Assembly: GCA_037074765.1 (NCBI GenBank)
Contig: JBAMDO010000020.1
Coordinates: 124,001 to 188,000 of the forward strand
Length of the DNA stretch: 64,000 nt
Direction of reading: 5' to 3'
Origin: Mansonella perstans
Taxonomy: Eukaryota > Nematoda > Chromadorea > Rhabditida > Onchocercidae
Under the pieces are notes generated by a model, which was not told where the DNA came from, did not search any database, and saw only the letters and a list, made by a program, of their open reading frames with translations. A program made the translations under genes and the position numbers. Of the stretch, positions 13,365-26,938 are shown piece by piece; within the stretch, counting starts at the first letter, position 1; each line of letters starts with the position of its first letter.

Positions 13365-14309
13365 TAAGTACTGATTTCAATGAAAAGTTTTTAGAATCAA
13401 ATGTAGAAATGTCTCTGACGAAGTCTTTTGTGAATCCCTTTTATTGGTCTTTTTAGGTGGTCGAAATTACTTCTCACAGTTTCTTTTTTAAAAAACTTCC
13501 AGACTTTTTTTTGTACGAAAGTATATTTGATCATACGCTACATGATTTTAGAAGATAATTTTCATTACATTTCGTTATTCAGTATTAATTTTTGTCTATT
13601 CCATCAGAAATGGTCATTTCACTAGATTTTTCTTCGATCATGCGCCAGTAAATCTGCTCTTAGCTATATTATAGACAGTTGGTTTCTAATCTTTTCACTA
13701 TAAGATCATAATAATTTTTTTTCATATAAATGTTGCCATATTCTACATTTCTGACAGTAAGATTAATACTCTTTTTTTTTTATTTTCTGATTTATTATTG
13801 AGATAAGACTTTTGTGTAATTTAACTCTTGATGCTTTTATCACTAAAAGGGAATAAGGATAATTTTCCCGGGGTTTACCAGATAAGATTTCTTTTTTCAA
13901 CTGCTTTTCACTGTAATTTGAATTACTTTAAAAATTGTTGTTAATACTTTTGTCATCCGGGATTATCATTGCATCATAATCGATCTTATTCCAATACTCA
14001 GTTTTTTATTTGATTTGATTTTTTTCTACATCATCGATGAAAGTGATAATTTCTTCTTTTATTGAAAAATATTTGTTTCATTATTATTATTTTGTTTCAT
14101 TATTATTATTATATTGAATTCCATTGCAGCTACATAGAAAAACTCATTTTCTCTTTTTTATAAATTATATTCGCCGTTAGTCGTTAGTTCCTGTCAATAG
14201 CAATAATTACTTCTCGAGCTTTTCGTGAGCCTTAGATCTTAGATCTGGGATTTTAGAAAATCTGTTGCGAGGAGCTAGAGAGAATTAAAAGATGCAATAC
14301 TGTTTTCAT

Positions 14310-14327
14310 AATATATATATATATATA
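14310..14327. repeat. AT dinucleotide microsatellite
   Basis: About nine AT units sit in intergenic DNA. No function is apparent. Confidence 0.75.
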
Positions 14328-17300
14328 CAGATATGTTATGTAATAGCTTTGTATTTTCATATAGTGATGCGTGATCAGGGAAGGACTGAGATTATCTGCA
14401 ATAAATCGGGTTGCATCTATAAATATTTTAATTCATTTTGTGATCTTTGTTAATTACATTCTTCTTCGATTTTTGAGGGACATTTCTTCCCATTATATTT
14501 AATTGTTTTGGTTTCTTTCTAATCCTTCTTGTTTGTTTCTGTTCGTAATTTTACTTCGATATTTTTTATAGAATTATTTTTTCCATATATTCCTATTCAA
14601 GTATTGTCTACTGTAATCTTAGTAAAACACGAAATGTTCTGCACTTGTATTGAAGTAGGAGCATTGTTATTTCAATAAAATTGGAGAAAGGTTTACAATT
14701 TTTATAATCTAATTAACATCTAATAAAATTATGTTTTAAAATCATTCAAACAATTATGCAAAGTAGGAATGTTCAAAATAAGACAATAAGTTCAAAAGAA
14801 GTCTCAGTAAGGCGCATAAATATAAGATATTTGATTCATTAGAACTTGTTAGATGTTGTATTAGGAATAAGGTCAGTGAAATTCGGCAGAATTTTGGCTT
14901 TCATTACTGCTTTTATTACTATTATCATCATTATTGCTCTTATCATTCTTCTCACTATTTTCATTGTTGCTATTGTCGGAATTTTATTTCCATTCCAGGT
15001 TTATGTTTTCTTCAGATTTGTTTTGTTTTTCCCCAGATTTGTTTTATAACTGCAGGACTGGATGTGGAATTTATTGAAGTTTAAAATTTCCCGATATTTG
15101 CCATTTTAGCATGCAGTTTTAGATAGTATGAAAGCATGTTTTTCAGCTGTTTGCAATGTTCCGAAGTCGTCGAAAACTGCATGGAGCGACTCTTTTTTTA
15201 ATCTTACATCTTAGCTCTCATATGTTGCTTCTCATCTGGTTCAGATCAGCGTGTGTATTGTTTGCTTTTTAATAGATCAGTCATTATTACTGTGTTTTCT
15301 CTGTTTATTTTTTGAATTATGTGTAAATTTCTTAAATGAAAAACAACGAATTTTAGCATTTCACACTTCATTATTCTAAATCTTGTGGCTCTTTTTTTGA
15401 TCGGAAATATGAAGCAATATTTGATTGTTTTGAATCTTGATATTAAAATTATTTCCTGTAGATTAATAAGAGAAGCGGAAAAAAAATTTATTTTGGATTT
15501 CTTTGGTCAAACATTGAACTTTCTTAATCATATGAAAATAAGTTGGCCTGCATTGAACTGAATAATCCTGCACAATCATCATCCTTTACCCTGTAATGTA
15601 TCCAGTCATATGGCAAATTGAGAACGATCTAAAATTAAAGTTCTGTTTCTAAAAATAAATGTTAAAAAGAGTGCTGACATTGGATAAGATGTGCTTGTTT
15701 CAACTTTTGGGTGCCAAATGTTTTTGCTTTCAAAGAGGTCAAATACATATGATAATAATGGGAAAATAATTTTGTAGGCTTGATGAGATTCTGTTTTTTC
15801 TTGGCGCTATATGACCTTCAGCTTTCTTGCGACTATTGTCGATCACTTCCATTATTAGCTATTAGCTATTATCCCGAATTTTTATGACTGATATGCATTG
15901 CGGAATGTTGCCGAAATGAAAGTGATCGATAATAACTATGGTATTATGAACTTAATTAATGCCTAAATTAATTTTTTTTAAAGAAGTACGATCTGATTTT
16001 TAACACCGAGATTTATTGAAGATGCTTTATTAGTACATTTGATTTTGATAATATTTACAATTGATAGAAGAAAGAAGAAGAAAAGAATAGATTGTCAATG
16101 TGTTTTTCTCTTAGTCCTTCTTGACGCGCTGGGCTGATCCAATTCAATCTTTTTTGAGCCCTATGAAATGTGCCTCAAAAAGGCAAAAATAATGGCAGAT
16201 ATTGTGTAATGGATTCCTCTCATTGTTTGAGCTTATTTAATAAAAAGATGCCTTGTAAAATTTGGCATTTTTTTATTTTATTTATGCTTTCAGAATTGTT
16301 AACTACTGTTTGATACTTTACCGACAATTTTTATCTTGAAATTGATTGAATGCATTAACTGCGTATCAATGAAGTATTATTTGAACTTTCTTTCATAGTA
16401 CTTTGATTGCTATTAATGAATGCATGGAACATTAAAAATATGCAAATTGCTGTCGTATTTTTATATTACTGTAAAATTTACATTATGAATGATTAGACCT
16501 CTAAAAATCTTACTTGGGTTAATTTTTTTTAAAGACTTTCAGAATAAAATACATCTAGAAATGGAGCAAAATGAGTCCTCTCTGTTTATAATGTAAAAGA
16601 AAATAGCAGTGAATGTAATACAAGAATCATTCAGTAATTTAAACATTTGAAAAAATTAGAAATTAAATCAGCACTAAAAATAATGAAATTATTTTTGGTT
16701 GACATTTCCTTCCACTGAAATTTGTCAAATATGTCTTAAGAAATAGATAACGCAATCTTACTTGGAAACATAATATGTTGTTATGATTAACATCTTTGAC
16801 GTGAGTTTATTTTTATGCTATACATATGAAACGTTCAATTCCTTTCGGTATATCTTTTCTTATTTCTCAAGCTTTTTTCTTATATATAAAGTTTTGGGCA
16901 TTTCAATATTCAAAAATTAATGGTTATATTTTTTTAAGAGCTGTCTTTTTTGAATATTTCGGTCAACCTTTTCTTCTCTGCTACATTTAATAAAAACAAA
17001 ATTTTCCACTGGGGTGTGATCACTGGAGCATATTGAAATGCAATATCGATAACATTGATAAAAGTTAAATACAAACTTACGAAATGAATTATGAATTTGT
17101 CAGATATCATCCATAAATTTATATATCTTGGAGATTAGGCTTTTTTTTTTTGAGGAAGCAGAAAATGACTTTTTATGGCTAGAAATATTCACTTCAATTC
17201 TTTCCTTTTATGTTTACATTTTTTGAAACTAGCAAATAACTGTAAATGAATGTAGTCCAGTTCTATGCTCTCACGCGAAAGTATAGATGACTTTGTAAAG

Positions 17301-19153
17301 CTATTGGATCGGAATAATTCTGCATACAACAACCAACTATACAATATCAGTTCATTCTGAAGCTTGGTAAATCACTGTTTATTGTTAGGTCTTCTCCAGT
17401 TCATTTTATCAAATTATGTTTTTGTGGAACTTGCACTCCTGATACTTCTGATATCATTCCCAGTAAATTGCACTGTTCACCTCAATGTTACGAAGACATT
17501 TTCAGTGTGTTCGCCTAGTTCCTCCAATCTCTGGTAAGTCATATCAATGGGGATGGAACATTTCAGCAAAGATTTTTGTATCCGTTGAAATTCGTTCCGA
17601 CTGAAAACATTGAGCAGCCTTCCATTATCAAAGTGTATAATATAGTCTAATTAATTATGCTATTGATTTTGGCAGAAAATAATACAATGCAATAATGATG
17701 AAGGACAACGAAATTTGGTGTTGAACTGACAGGCGGTAAAGAAAGGGTGTTGAGGGGTCCTATGCAGGAAGGCTTATTAAAAAGACTGCTTATAGTAAGA
17801 GTTAGCTAAAGGCTTAGCAATGGGAGCAATCACCCTTGGGAGATTACCAGTGTAAAGCAGCCTCTTCTTCGCCTTGTTTTAAAACGAACTTCCAAACCAT
17901 ACGATATGGTTGTTCTTCCATTGTTGTTCTAACTCATTCTGAAGCTCATTGTTAACAGCCCTAGCTATTATCATTTCTATATATATTAAAAAAGAAGTTT
18001 ATTTTATAATGCTCAGTGAGACAGTGTTTAATTCTTTATGAGTATCTCAGAACTTTAATCCCTTTAATGACCCATTAAATTGACTATGAAATAAATCTAC
18101 AAAGAATTTTAAACTTTAAACTTGACTTGCTTGATCTCTTTGTGATCTTGAATTTCTTTGTGATCTTTATTCTGATAACTCCTACTTTAAAGTTGTTATT
18201 GATACTCATTAACTCAGATATCTTGAACTAGCGTTGTCACATTTCTAAACATAAAGTAACACTCATGTCTTCGATAGTCATTCTTTTTTATTTTTTCCAT
18301 CTTAGCGTAGCAATCATTAAATGGAGTGTTGAATTGCTGTCATAGAGGGCACACTTATCCGGAATATATGTCCGGTGTCATGTATAAGTATGCATCGTAG
18401 TTACAAAGACAAACATTATATTGAAAGACAAACATTATGTCCACTATATCCGGCATATCTTTAGATTACATGCTGTGTTCGATTCAGTCTTAATTTTAAA
18501 AAAATGTGTCGCAAAATATCTCCATCAATGTTTATCTTTCACTGTCCTTCTTTTTATTTAACAGATACTAATCTGATTGTCCTTATCACTCCTTCTTTTT
18601 ATCAAGTGCAAAATTCAAAAAAGCAAAAAAGTTGAATTGATTCCAAAGTTTCGGGCAAAAATTTTGTTAAAGTACTTCAAAATTAGAAATTGAAAAAACT
18701 TCTTCAAACACTCTTCAGACAATAATGTCACATTCTCCGTCTCTATATCGTGAAACAGAGCAACATCTCAAAATAATTGTTTTTTTTACATCTCAAAATA
18801 ATTTTATAAAGCGAATCTATTCGAAAATACCAAACATTTTTTTTAATCGCTTTTGTCAGGCTATTCTGATCTTTCGGATTTTTATCATTTCCAAAATTTC
18901 AATCACCAAAGTTATTTGTTTGAGTTTATTTATATCTCGTGTGTAAACAGCATTTATTACTATTTCTGCAAGTATCAGAAGATATAGCCATGTTTTCTTG
19001 CTTTATGAATTGCAATGATTTCGATCTTTCACAAAATAATTCTAATGTGTCGAAATACCTTTGATGGAGTAAGAAAAATAAGAAGTGTAAGATATTAATT
19101 TGTGAAACAACACAGCTGCAACATTCAAAAGATCGGAACTACCATACCGTGGT

Positions 19154-19628
19154 CATTATCCTGTTATATATTGCGCGTCAATCACTTATGCTACTATTTC
19201 TTATATCTAAATTCTTATATAATTTAATTTTTTAATTTAATAAGAGGTTCTTCATTTCACTCACTTGTTTAGTGGTGCTGTACGTGAAAGGATAACTTGA
19301 AATAACTTTCCTAACTATAGATAATAGAAGCCTCGCTTACGACAACATTTATACTTAATGGTACGATAATAGCAAGGATATGCTCAGCTTTGAGAGTACT
19401 TTTTTTGATTGTAACATTAAATAAGCAAGTGAAATGAGGAACCTCTTATTAAACGAAAAAATTTTTTATATCAGAATTTAGAAATAAGAATTTATAGCAT
19501 TTCACTCGCTTTTCATATAACTGATCCGCAATATGTGCAGGATAACATTAAGCATCAGTGTTGTCGTAAGCGCGGCTTCTGTTATTTGTAGTTAGAAAAG
19601 TTATTTTAAGCTATTCTTTCACATATAG
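19154..19628. repeat. Foldback (inverted-repeat) element with shuffled arms
   Basis: Three blocks in the left half recur in reverse complement in the right half. Block A is about 19154-19235 against 19460-19545, B is 19238-19266 against 19424-19452, and C is 19281-19360 against 19546-19628. C is the clearest: about 80 bases with only scattered mismatches. The order is A-B-C on the left and B-A-C (inverted) on the right, so it is not a simple hairpin. No transposase-like frame is present, so a non-autonomous foldback or MITE-like element, rearranged after insertion, is the simplest reading. Confidence 0.75.
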
Positions 19629-20337
19629 ACCGCTGCCAATATCCTACAGTATGTAATACAGTGACTGCAGCAATGGAACAGAAAACAGTGAGTTACAAAA
19701 ATCAAAGGGACAGCATAACGGTCAGTCAGTGATAGTATGAACTAACCAACAAATCTGTTTACCATAACAAACCAAATTATTTAAGCAAAGTTTGCCAAAC
19801 CCATTATTCAATTTTCTGTTTGATATGGGAAGTTTTTTTAATTTTCTTACGCTGCAGTTCCAATCTCGCAACCAATATTGTCTTCAAATCCTGATCAAAT
19901 TCCAATCTTTTCCAAGTCTTGTTAATTTTTTGATAATACGGCGTAATATCAAAAAATTGTTATTTTCTATTTTTCTAGTAGGGAGTTCCGAACATGTATG
20001 ACTTTTTTTAATTTAGATGAATCTGATAGTCCATACAAATCAAACTGCTTAGTTTTCATTTTCGTCATCATTTATCTCATGATAGAAATCTTAGAGAGAT
20101 TCCTGAGAAATTGCAGCAACACTTTTTTTAGATGAGTCTGATAGCATGATGATCCGTTTTTTGAACAAAATTCATTCTGAATTTATCAGTAGAGATTTCA
20201 AACTGAGTTCAGACGTTCTATTAAACGCCTTATTTAGGCACTTATTAGTTTAAGATATACGTAAGAAGAATAGTGCTGTGATGGTGATTAGTATTTTCGA
20301 AGGTTTCAGCTTTTGCATGAGATTTCTAATCTCGTCA

Positions 20338-20356
20338 TTTTTTTTTTTTTTTTTTT
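20338..20356. repeat. Poly(T) tract
   Basis: A run of about 19 T. It could be the reversed poly(A) tail of a retroposed sequence or simple slippage; nothing nearby decides. Confidence 0.7.
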
Positions 20357-21360
20357 GGCAGTTCCACTGTTTTTGTTAGTTTGATGGATGAGAAAGGACA
20401 GAGCTAAAAAAGACATGACCAAAAGCTGTTGAGAATGAAAGAGGAACAAAACCATCGATTGTTGTTGATAAAATTGTTGGGATGGGGATCATCATACTGT
20501 ATGGCTTTTCTTCACCACTTAAATATTTTTTAATTTTGTGTTTATTTCATTTCAGTAACTGAATAGAGCGTTGCTGATATCTTTTGAGGTAGTCGCTGCC
20601 TCCAGCTATTTTGTTCTTCAACTCCTCTACTACAAACATGGTAAAGAACATTACTAAGAGATAAACTTCAATGAAATGGCTGTTAATGACTGATGACATT
20701 CTAGACATTAAACGAAGATCTGTTAAATTAATGCAAATCTTACAATTTGATTTATATTAACAGTTTTTTGTATCAATAATTTTTTTAAAAAAAGACAGAT
20801 ACAAAATTTTTAGTTAAGATACAAAATTCCAATAATGGCAGTTATATAGCAGTCACTCTATTCATTCATGAATAACTCTCTTTGACTTTTTCAACTTAAC
20901 TGGTAATTTCATTCAATGGGAAGAAATTATTAAAAATTTAAAGTAAGTTCTTTTTATATTCCAAGCAGAGTCCTCATGGGAAAATTTCTTATGATTTCAT
21001 CTGAAATCTAACGAAAATATTTCAATATGCTTCTAAAGCGGCAAACAACATTGTCGCCTTAAAATTGAGGTAAAGATAAAATTAATTATTTGATGTTAAA
21101 AAGCTTCTTAATAAGAACTTGAAAATGGAAGAGCAAAAATGATTCTCTTCATCTATAAGTTTAAATGAAGTTGGAATGAAATATAATAAATGTTTCATTT
21201 TTTTATTCGGTGTGGGTTGCAAAGAGAAATTAAATGTGTTTAAATTCGTGTTGACTCAGATATTTCTTATTTGATGACTCAGATTGACTCAGATTCAGTT
21301 GACTTAGATTTTACTCAGAGAAAATTTGAATACAAAAAGAAAAGCATGGAGTGAATAAAA

Positions 21361-21525
21361 ATCCTGCGTTTTCCTTAGACATCAAAGCCTTTAACATTTC
21401 TGTAGCATTCGACGAGTGAATTGTATCACAGGCAATTGTGCATTGTAAAAGTGCTTGAAATTCCTTTAACATCGATCGCGAATTCGTGAATTCATGCTTT
21501 TTTCTTCGAATGATTCATCTATGAT
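21361..21525. repeat. Copy 1 of a diverged direct duplication of about 160 bp
   Basis: This copy shares an ordered series of matching blocks with 22047-22206, including TTTAGACAT-like, AACATTTCTGTAGCATTC and CATGCTTTTTTCTTC-type segments, with small indels. No open frame is conserved between the copies, so it is probably an old repeat family member or a local duplication. Confidence 0.75.
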
Positions 21526-22046
21526 TCCTCTCATCTTTTGGGCTATAATTTAGTGAGCGAAAACGATGGAAATTGCATGATGTAAGTTTTGGAAGAAAAT
21601 GCAAAAGCTTCAAGACAACGAGCCTTTACCCGTCTCTCATTGAAGTTTAGCTACGTGTACAATTATTTCATTTACCACATGTCCAAAAAAAAGTAAATTT
21701 GTAAGTATTACTTTAAAAAAATATTAAAAAAATCAAAAGTTTATGGCAAATTGCAGGTATTTTGTAGAAACTTGAGATTTTAGAGGAGAATGGTTCCCTC
21801 GTATTTAAATTTCACTGATATAGGTATTTAAGAAGGAGAAATGATTTTAATACTCCCTCAGGGATTATCGTTTTTTTAGATTAAAGATGGAAAAAATAAC
21901 CAAATGAAGCAGTCTGATTCGTTTTCTTAAGAAATTAAAGAATAAAAGATTGCAATTTTTCTTCTGTTTTTCCAGATTTTAAAATAAAAACTCTATTTTG
22001 TTCCCTTTACCTTCGTAGTTCTACTTAATTCATAAAAAAAAGTAAA

Positions 22047-22206
22047 ATTCTTCCGTCTTCTTTAGACATTAAGCCCTCAACATTTCTGTAGCATTCGGCG
22101 AGGGAACTGTATCACACAGCATTGTACATTGTAAAATTGTTTGAAATTCTAATCGATGGCCAATTCATGTATTTCATGCTTTTTTTCTTCAAATGATTCG
22201 CTATAA
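22047..22206. repeat. Copy 2 of the diverged direct duplication
   Basis: It is the same orientation as copy 1, about 690 bases downstream. The best-conserved block is AACATTTCTGTAGCATTC. Confidence 0.75.
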
Positions 22207-22854
22207 GGTAAATGATACTAACTTGTATTTAGTGCAGCATCGAAAATGGTACTCCGTAAAAATGTTTTAATGACTTAAGAAAATAATTTTGATTATTTTT
22301 AATATTAGTCATGAAAATTGAAATTTTTGGGAAATGACGCAAAAGCACATGGTTTCTCTATGATCATGTCATCGATTGGAATGAATTTAATCTTTAATAA
22401 ATTTTCGTGAAAAAGATAGATTATTACAACGAAGTGAACAGTAAAAGTAATTAAATATTAATTTAAAGAATAATGTAAAATAATTTCAAAATATTTGGTC
22501 AACAATTTAGTTATGTAGCAATGAAAACAAAAACATTGTGATCGTGTTTCTGTACATCTATTTTATTTTAAATACTTTCGTTTGCTGTTATTCCAACTTT
22601 GAAAACTAATCTTGTGATATTTCTGCTAATTTGCATATTTTTTACAAGTTTTGTTGGTATAGTATAAATTAATGCATATTTATTTCTTATGTACTCTTAG
22701 GTGTTATAAACAGATTTTTGATGAGGAAGAAGCTGACTGCCAATCGTGTATTCTTGTGGAAAGATCTGGTTCATTAGTCTTTGTATTTCAACTGGAATCA
22801 TTTCCATCGTTATCTTTTCGTGATATCTATTATGTCATTCTCTTCCTGTCATCG

Positions 22855-22877
22855 TTTTTTTTTTTTTTTTTTTTTTT
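22855..22877. repeat. Poly(T) tract
   Basis: A run of about 23 T, the longest homopolymer noticed in the window. Confidence 0.75.
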
Positions 22878-23456
22878 GCAATAATTTCTAGATGAATAAA
22901 TTCACTTTTAAAGCATATTTATTTCTCCTAAGTTAAATTGCTATGCAAATGTTTTTCATAGAAATAATAATTTGCATACAACTGATCTTTCCGAAATGCT
23001 ATCGATATTGATAATTTAGTCTCACCATGTCATTTTAGATTTTGAACTAATATATTTATGTCTAAACACTCTGTTACGGCATTCATTTTGTTTTTCATTT
23101 ACTTCATTGTTTGCAGCAAACAAAATCGTGAAATTTTAGTTGAAATATGCATACTATAAATGGTTTTTTAAAGTGTTAGTTTAAAAGTTCCCTGAAAAAT
23201 TAAAATTTGGCTGAATGGAATATAACATCTTCCAACTATTTTTATACTTTAAGTAATAAATTCATAGCTTAGGATACATTATTGTACTCGTTCTATTTTA
23301 CTGTATCATTTAACAAAGTTAGAACCTTTCAAATGCCTAGATCTAATGTCATGAGATCAAATTAACGCTCAATGTAAATAATCGCATGATGTAATAAATT
23401 ATTTCATATTTGTATGGAATATTTTTTATCAGGTGTGAGATCGAAATTTTAGAAGA

Positions 23457-26400
23457 ATGACAACATTCAAAGAGCGCTCAGTTATTGGTCCAATGCTGAT
23501 TTGGTTGGATGCGTTGGAGAAAGATTTCGACAAAGCATTTGTTGATTTAGATATGTTGTTGGGCGAAATTGATTCCGACCAGGTTACTAAGTTTCATGTT
23601 CCTATCTGTTTTTTCTTTTTTGAAATGAACCAATTTGCTACTATATTGTTAAGAAAATGGCTTTATTTAAATTAATTGGAATTCTTTAAATATTGAAATT
23701 AGTCCCCAATGATGAATTCAATTTATACCACAAAACATTAATATTAGTGCATAGCACAAAGTTTTTATTTCCTGTCTTTGAAATTATTTCTTTAACCATT
23801 TTACATTTTCAAAAATAATTTATACTGAATAGTGCCACTCGAAAAATCTCAAAAAATCTAATGATCGCATCCTAAATGATTTGTTTCAAGTAATTTTGCT
23901 GATGATTTTGTGAAAAAAATTTTTCTTTCCAGGCAGATATAATGTTTGAGAGCCGTCAAAAGATGACTGCACTCAGTAGTGCTTTTGCTCAACTAGTTCA
24001 TAAAGCGCAAACGATTTTCCAGTATAATTTGCGCCAAGAGGTTTCTTATAGTTTTGTTGTTAGATGGAAATCTTTTCTGTTTAATGAAATTAGAATATAC
24101 CAATTGTTTCTTTGTTAAAGCGTGATATGTGTTTTCATTGAAATAGTTAGTCTAATCTAATATTTCAGGCAGAATTGGTGCAACTCAAAAATGATTTATG
24201 CTTATCGCGATCTGCTCATTACGAACTTGAACGTGAATCTCAGCAACTTATGCTTCAGGTTCGATCTTCAGTGAAAAAATCTCAAATTGTATATTTTCTT
24301 GCATTCTGTCAGGAAAGTCGAAATTGTTTTTTGTATTGATAAAATTGATTTGGAGTCTTGAAAATTTTCAGGTGCACAGTTTGCATTGTCAAGTTCATTC
24401 CAAAACTGCCCCTCATGAATCAGATATGATCAAGAAGAAGCTGGTATGTATGACTGAAACATTAATAATAACAAATTGCAATTTCTGTTCTCTCAGCTAG
24501 CTAATACTTTTGAGTAACTAATCAATTAATAAGTTCATTCTTATTGATTACGGTACGTAGTGGGCATCAGTGATAAGAAGTTCTGATCCGTCTTCGACAG
24601 TAACATATTTAGGCTGATGGTAGTAGCGTTATTTAAATAGAAATAGTTCAACTGATCCCCTACAGCAGAGGTGAAATTTTTGATTCTCAAAATTTATATC
24701 AGCATTATCACTTCTTTGCCAGACAGAGCAGAGATCAATAAGGGCTCACAATACTAGTTATTTAGTTTTTCATTAAACAATCCAAAAATAAACGAAATTT
24801 TAGCAGTATCTTCCCTGATTTTACCACTGATATTTTGATACTGCTGATATCGTAATTTAAGATTTCTTTGTACAGTGCATTCATAAAGTAAATCAGAATT
24901 GAAGGAAAATTATCGCATGAATAATTTTTTGATTTTTACTGATCAACTTTCGATTAGGAGCAAGAGATACTAACTTTTCGATCTGAAATTCGACCTCCTA
25001 CAAGACTTCGGGCAGAATTGGAACTTCTTCGTAAAGAAAACAAAAAGTATCGTCAAGTGATTTTGGGTATGCAAAATGAGGTTTATGGTGCTCGGCTTGC
25101 TGCCAAATATTTGGACAAGGAACTGGCTGGAAGGTTTACAGTAATTCACTTATTAAGTGAAAACTTATTAATGCTTCTGTTATTATCTTCACTTTTTTAA
25201 GTTCCATTTTCACTTCAGAATCTTCTTTTGGTAAAATCATGTTTAAATCAAAGCACTTGCGAAGATGACAGAAATATTGCATAATTTCCTAACCAAAACA
25301 GACAGGTGATTTTTTTAAAATCCTTCTTCCTGATTTCAGGATTCAGCAAATTCAATTACTTGGTAGAGATATGCGTGGTGCTGAGCATGACCGGTTATGG
25401 AATCAACTGGAAGCCGAAATTCATCTTCATCGCCATAAAACCGTGATTCGGGCATGCAGGTATGCTATTTATAACTTTGAAAATTTGATGTGTTCGATTA
25501 ATGGCAAACTTTCAACAATCTGAATTATTTACAGAGGAAGAAGAGGTAATCTGAAGCATTTGCCATCACCACCTCATCATGATTACAGAAGTCTGCGGAA
25601 ACAAAAAGGCGTCGGACAGTTGCGCAAAGTTAAACTTGTTAAGGATTCAAACGAAGGTCTCGGCATATCCATTACGGTGCTGTTTGTAATTCATGTAATT
25701 TTAAAGAGTGATTTTCTCTTCGGATTAAGCTGAAGACCTTTTTACCTTATCTATCTTTAGCTAAAGAATACAAGTAACCAACATTCTGCTATGATTAAAT
25801 AAGCAAATGTGCATGTATTCGTTGTTCTATATGGATAGCCGTATTTCTCTGTACTTGATCATTTTAAATCAAATGAATTCAAATCAGTAGAACTGTAAAG
25901 TAAGCCTTTGCAAAATCGTTCAAAAATTTTCATTAGGAATTGTTTTATTTTAGGGTGGTAAAGAACATGGTGTGCCAATATTAATTTCGGAAATTCATCC
26001 TAATCAACCGGCTGAACAATGTGGCAATTTATTTGTTGGTGATGCCATATTGTCTGTTAACGGCATTGATTTACGTACTGCGAAGCACAATGAAGCTGTG
26101 CGCATACTTTCCGAACAGGTTTGAGGTTATTGCTTGTGCATATTCCTTTTACTAAAAATCATACTTTTCTGTCGTTAATCTCAGACGCTTTTAATCTCAA
26201 TCCCTTATCACAAGCAATTTTTATTCGAAAATTAACTCAAATTATAGTGGACACTTTGTAATATGTCCGTAAATAGTAATTTTGTTTTTGAATGATTTCA
26301 ATATCAAAATGATCAAAACTCGTATTGATGAGTTATTTCGGATGAATCAAAGAGTGAGAAATATTTTTAAAGAATTGATTTTGGTATAAGTTTTATTAGT

Positions 26401-26938
26401 TTTGAAGTTCCTGAAAAGAGTTTTTTTCTATTCTACTGATTATACACTGTAAACGAAATATTTTTTATTATAACCATTCACTTTGTCTGCAAAATATGAG
26501 TACATCAGGCACAGTTAATTTTACTTGTACCATAATGTTATTATTTTATAGTTCTTTAGTTTTTACAATGCTTAGCACAATTTTAGGAAGGTGAATTAAA
26601 TTTAAATGTGGTTTACGTGGCTCCGGATCAGGACAGTGATGATGATTGTGACGTAATGGTTGAAACTCAAGACGGTTTCGTGTAATTATTTTTTTCTGTT
26701 TGTCGTTTGCTTATTTTTGAGAGGAATCATTGCTTGTATTTGTACGCATCCTCTCTTAATAGTATGCTTAAAGATACCTTTAATTAGGTTCAACCTATAT
26801 GAGCCATTTATTGGCAATGATCGGGAGATGACGAATTCAAACACGCTGGAGCAAACGACAACCAGTTGTTCATCATCTGCATCTCATCAGAGTGATAACA
26901 ACAATTCGACTGCTGAAAGTGGTGTTGTCCGAGATTGA
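23457..26938 (+). CDS. gopc-1: GOPC/PIST orthologue (Golgi-associated PDZ and coiled-coil protein), ten exons
   Basis: The predicted 414-aa protein is a trans-Golgi and endosomal adaptor that sorts PDZ-ligand cargo through its PDZ domain and reaches Golgi GTPases and syntaxin partners through its coiled coil (known for the family). Exons: 23457-23582, 23933-24040, 24169-24258, 24372-24443, 24958-25133, 25340-25459, 25535-25676, 25954-26118, 26587-26681 and 26788-26938. Clear matches are [67 protein letters not shown] and [17 protein letters not shown] coiled coil spans about residues 55-215. The PDZ domain is at about 258-348, with GLGI as the ligand-binding loop. The tail is Ser/Thr/Asn-rich and unlike vertebrates. 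The start ATG follows a TTTTTTATCAG acceptor by about 25 bases, suggesting trans-splicing. The symbol follows the nematode name for this orthologue. Confidence 0.94.

Larger units (their letters stand above)
13190..23456. other. Gene-poor intergenic region, about 10 kb
   Basis: No exon set with family similarity or joining phases was found on either strand. The longest open frames (14846-15049, 18725-18946, 19792-20001, 22672-22884) are hydrophobic or low-complexity translations of T-rich DNA. It contains a TA microsatellite at about 14310-14327, a foldback repeat at 19154-19628, a diverged direct duplication (21361-21525 and 22047-22206) and long T runs at 20338-20356 and 22855-22877. Non-coding RNA genes cannot be excluded by eye. 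Confidence 0.6.

Noticed and set aside
14846..15049. Hydrophobic frame resembling a transmembrane peptide
   Set aside because: Ile/Phe repeats from ATT/TTT triplets; no neighbouring exon or conserved residue.
22672..22884. Plus-strand frame before GOPC with an acceptor-like AG
   Set aside because: It ends in a poly(T)-derived Phe run and does not join in phase to the GOPC start, which has its own leader acceptor.
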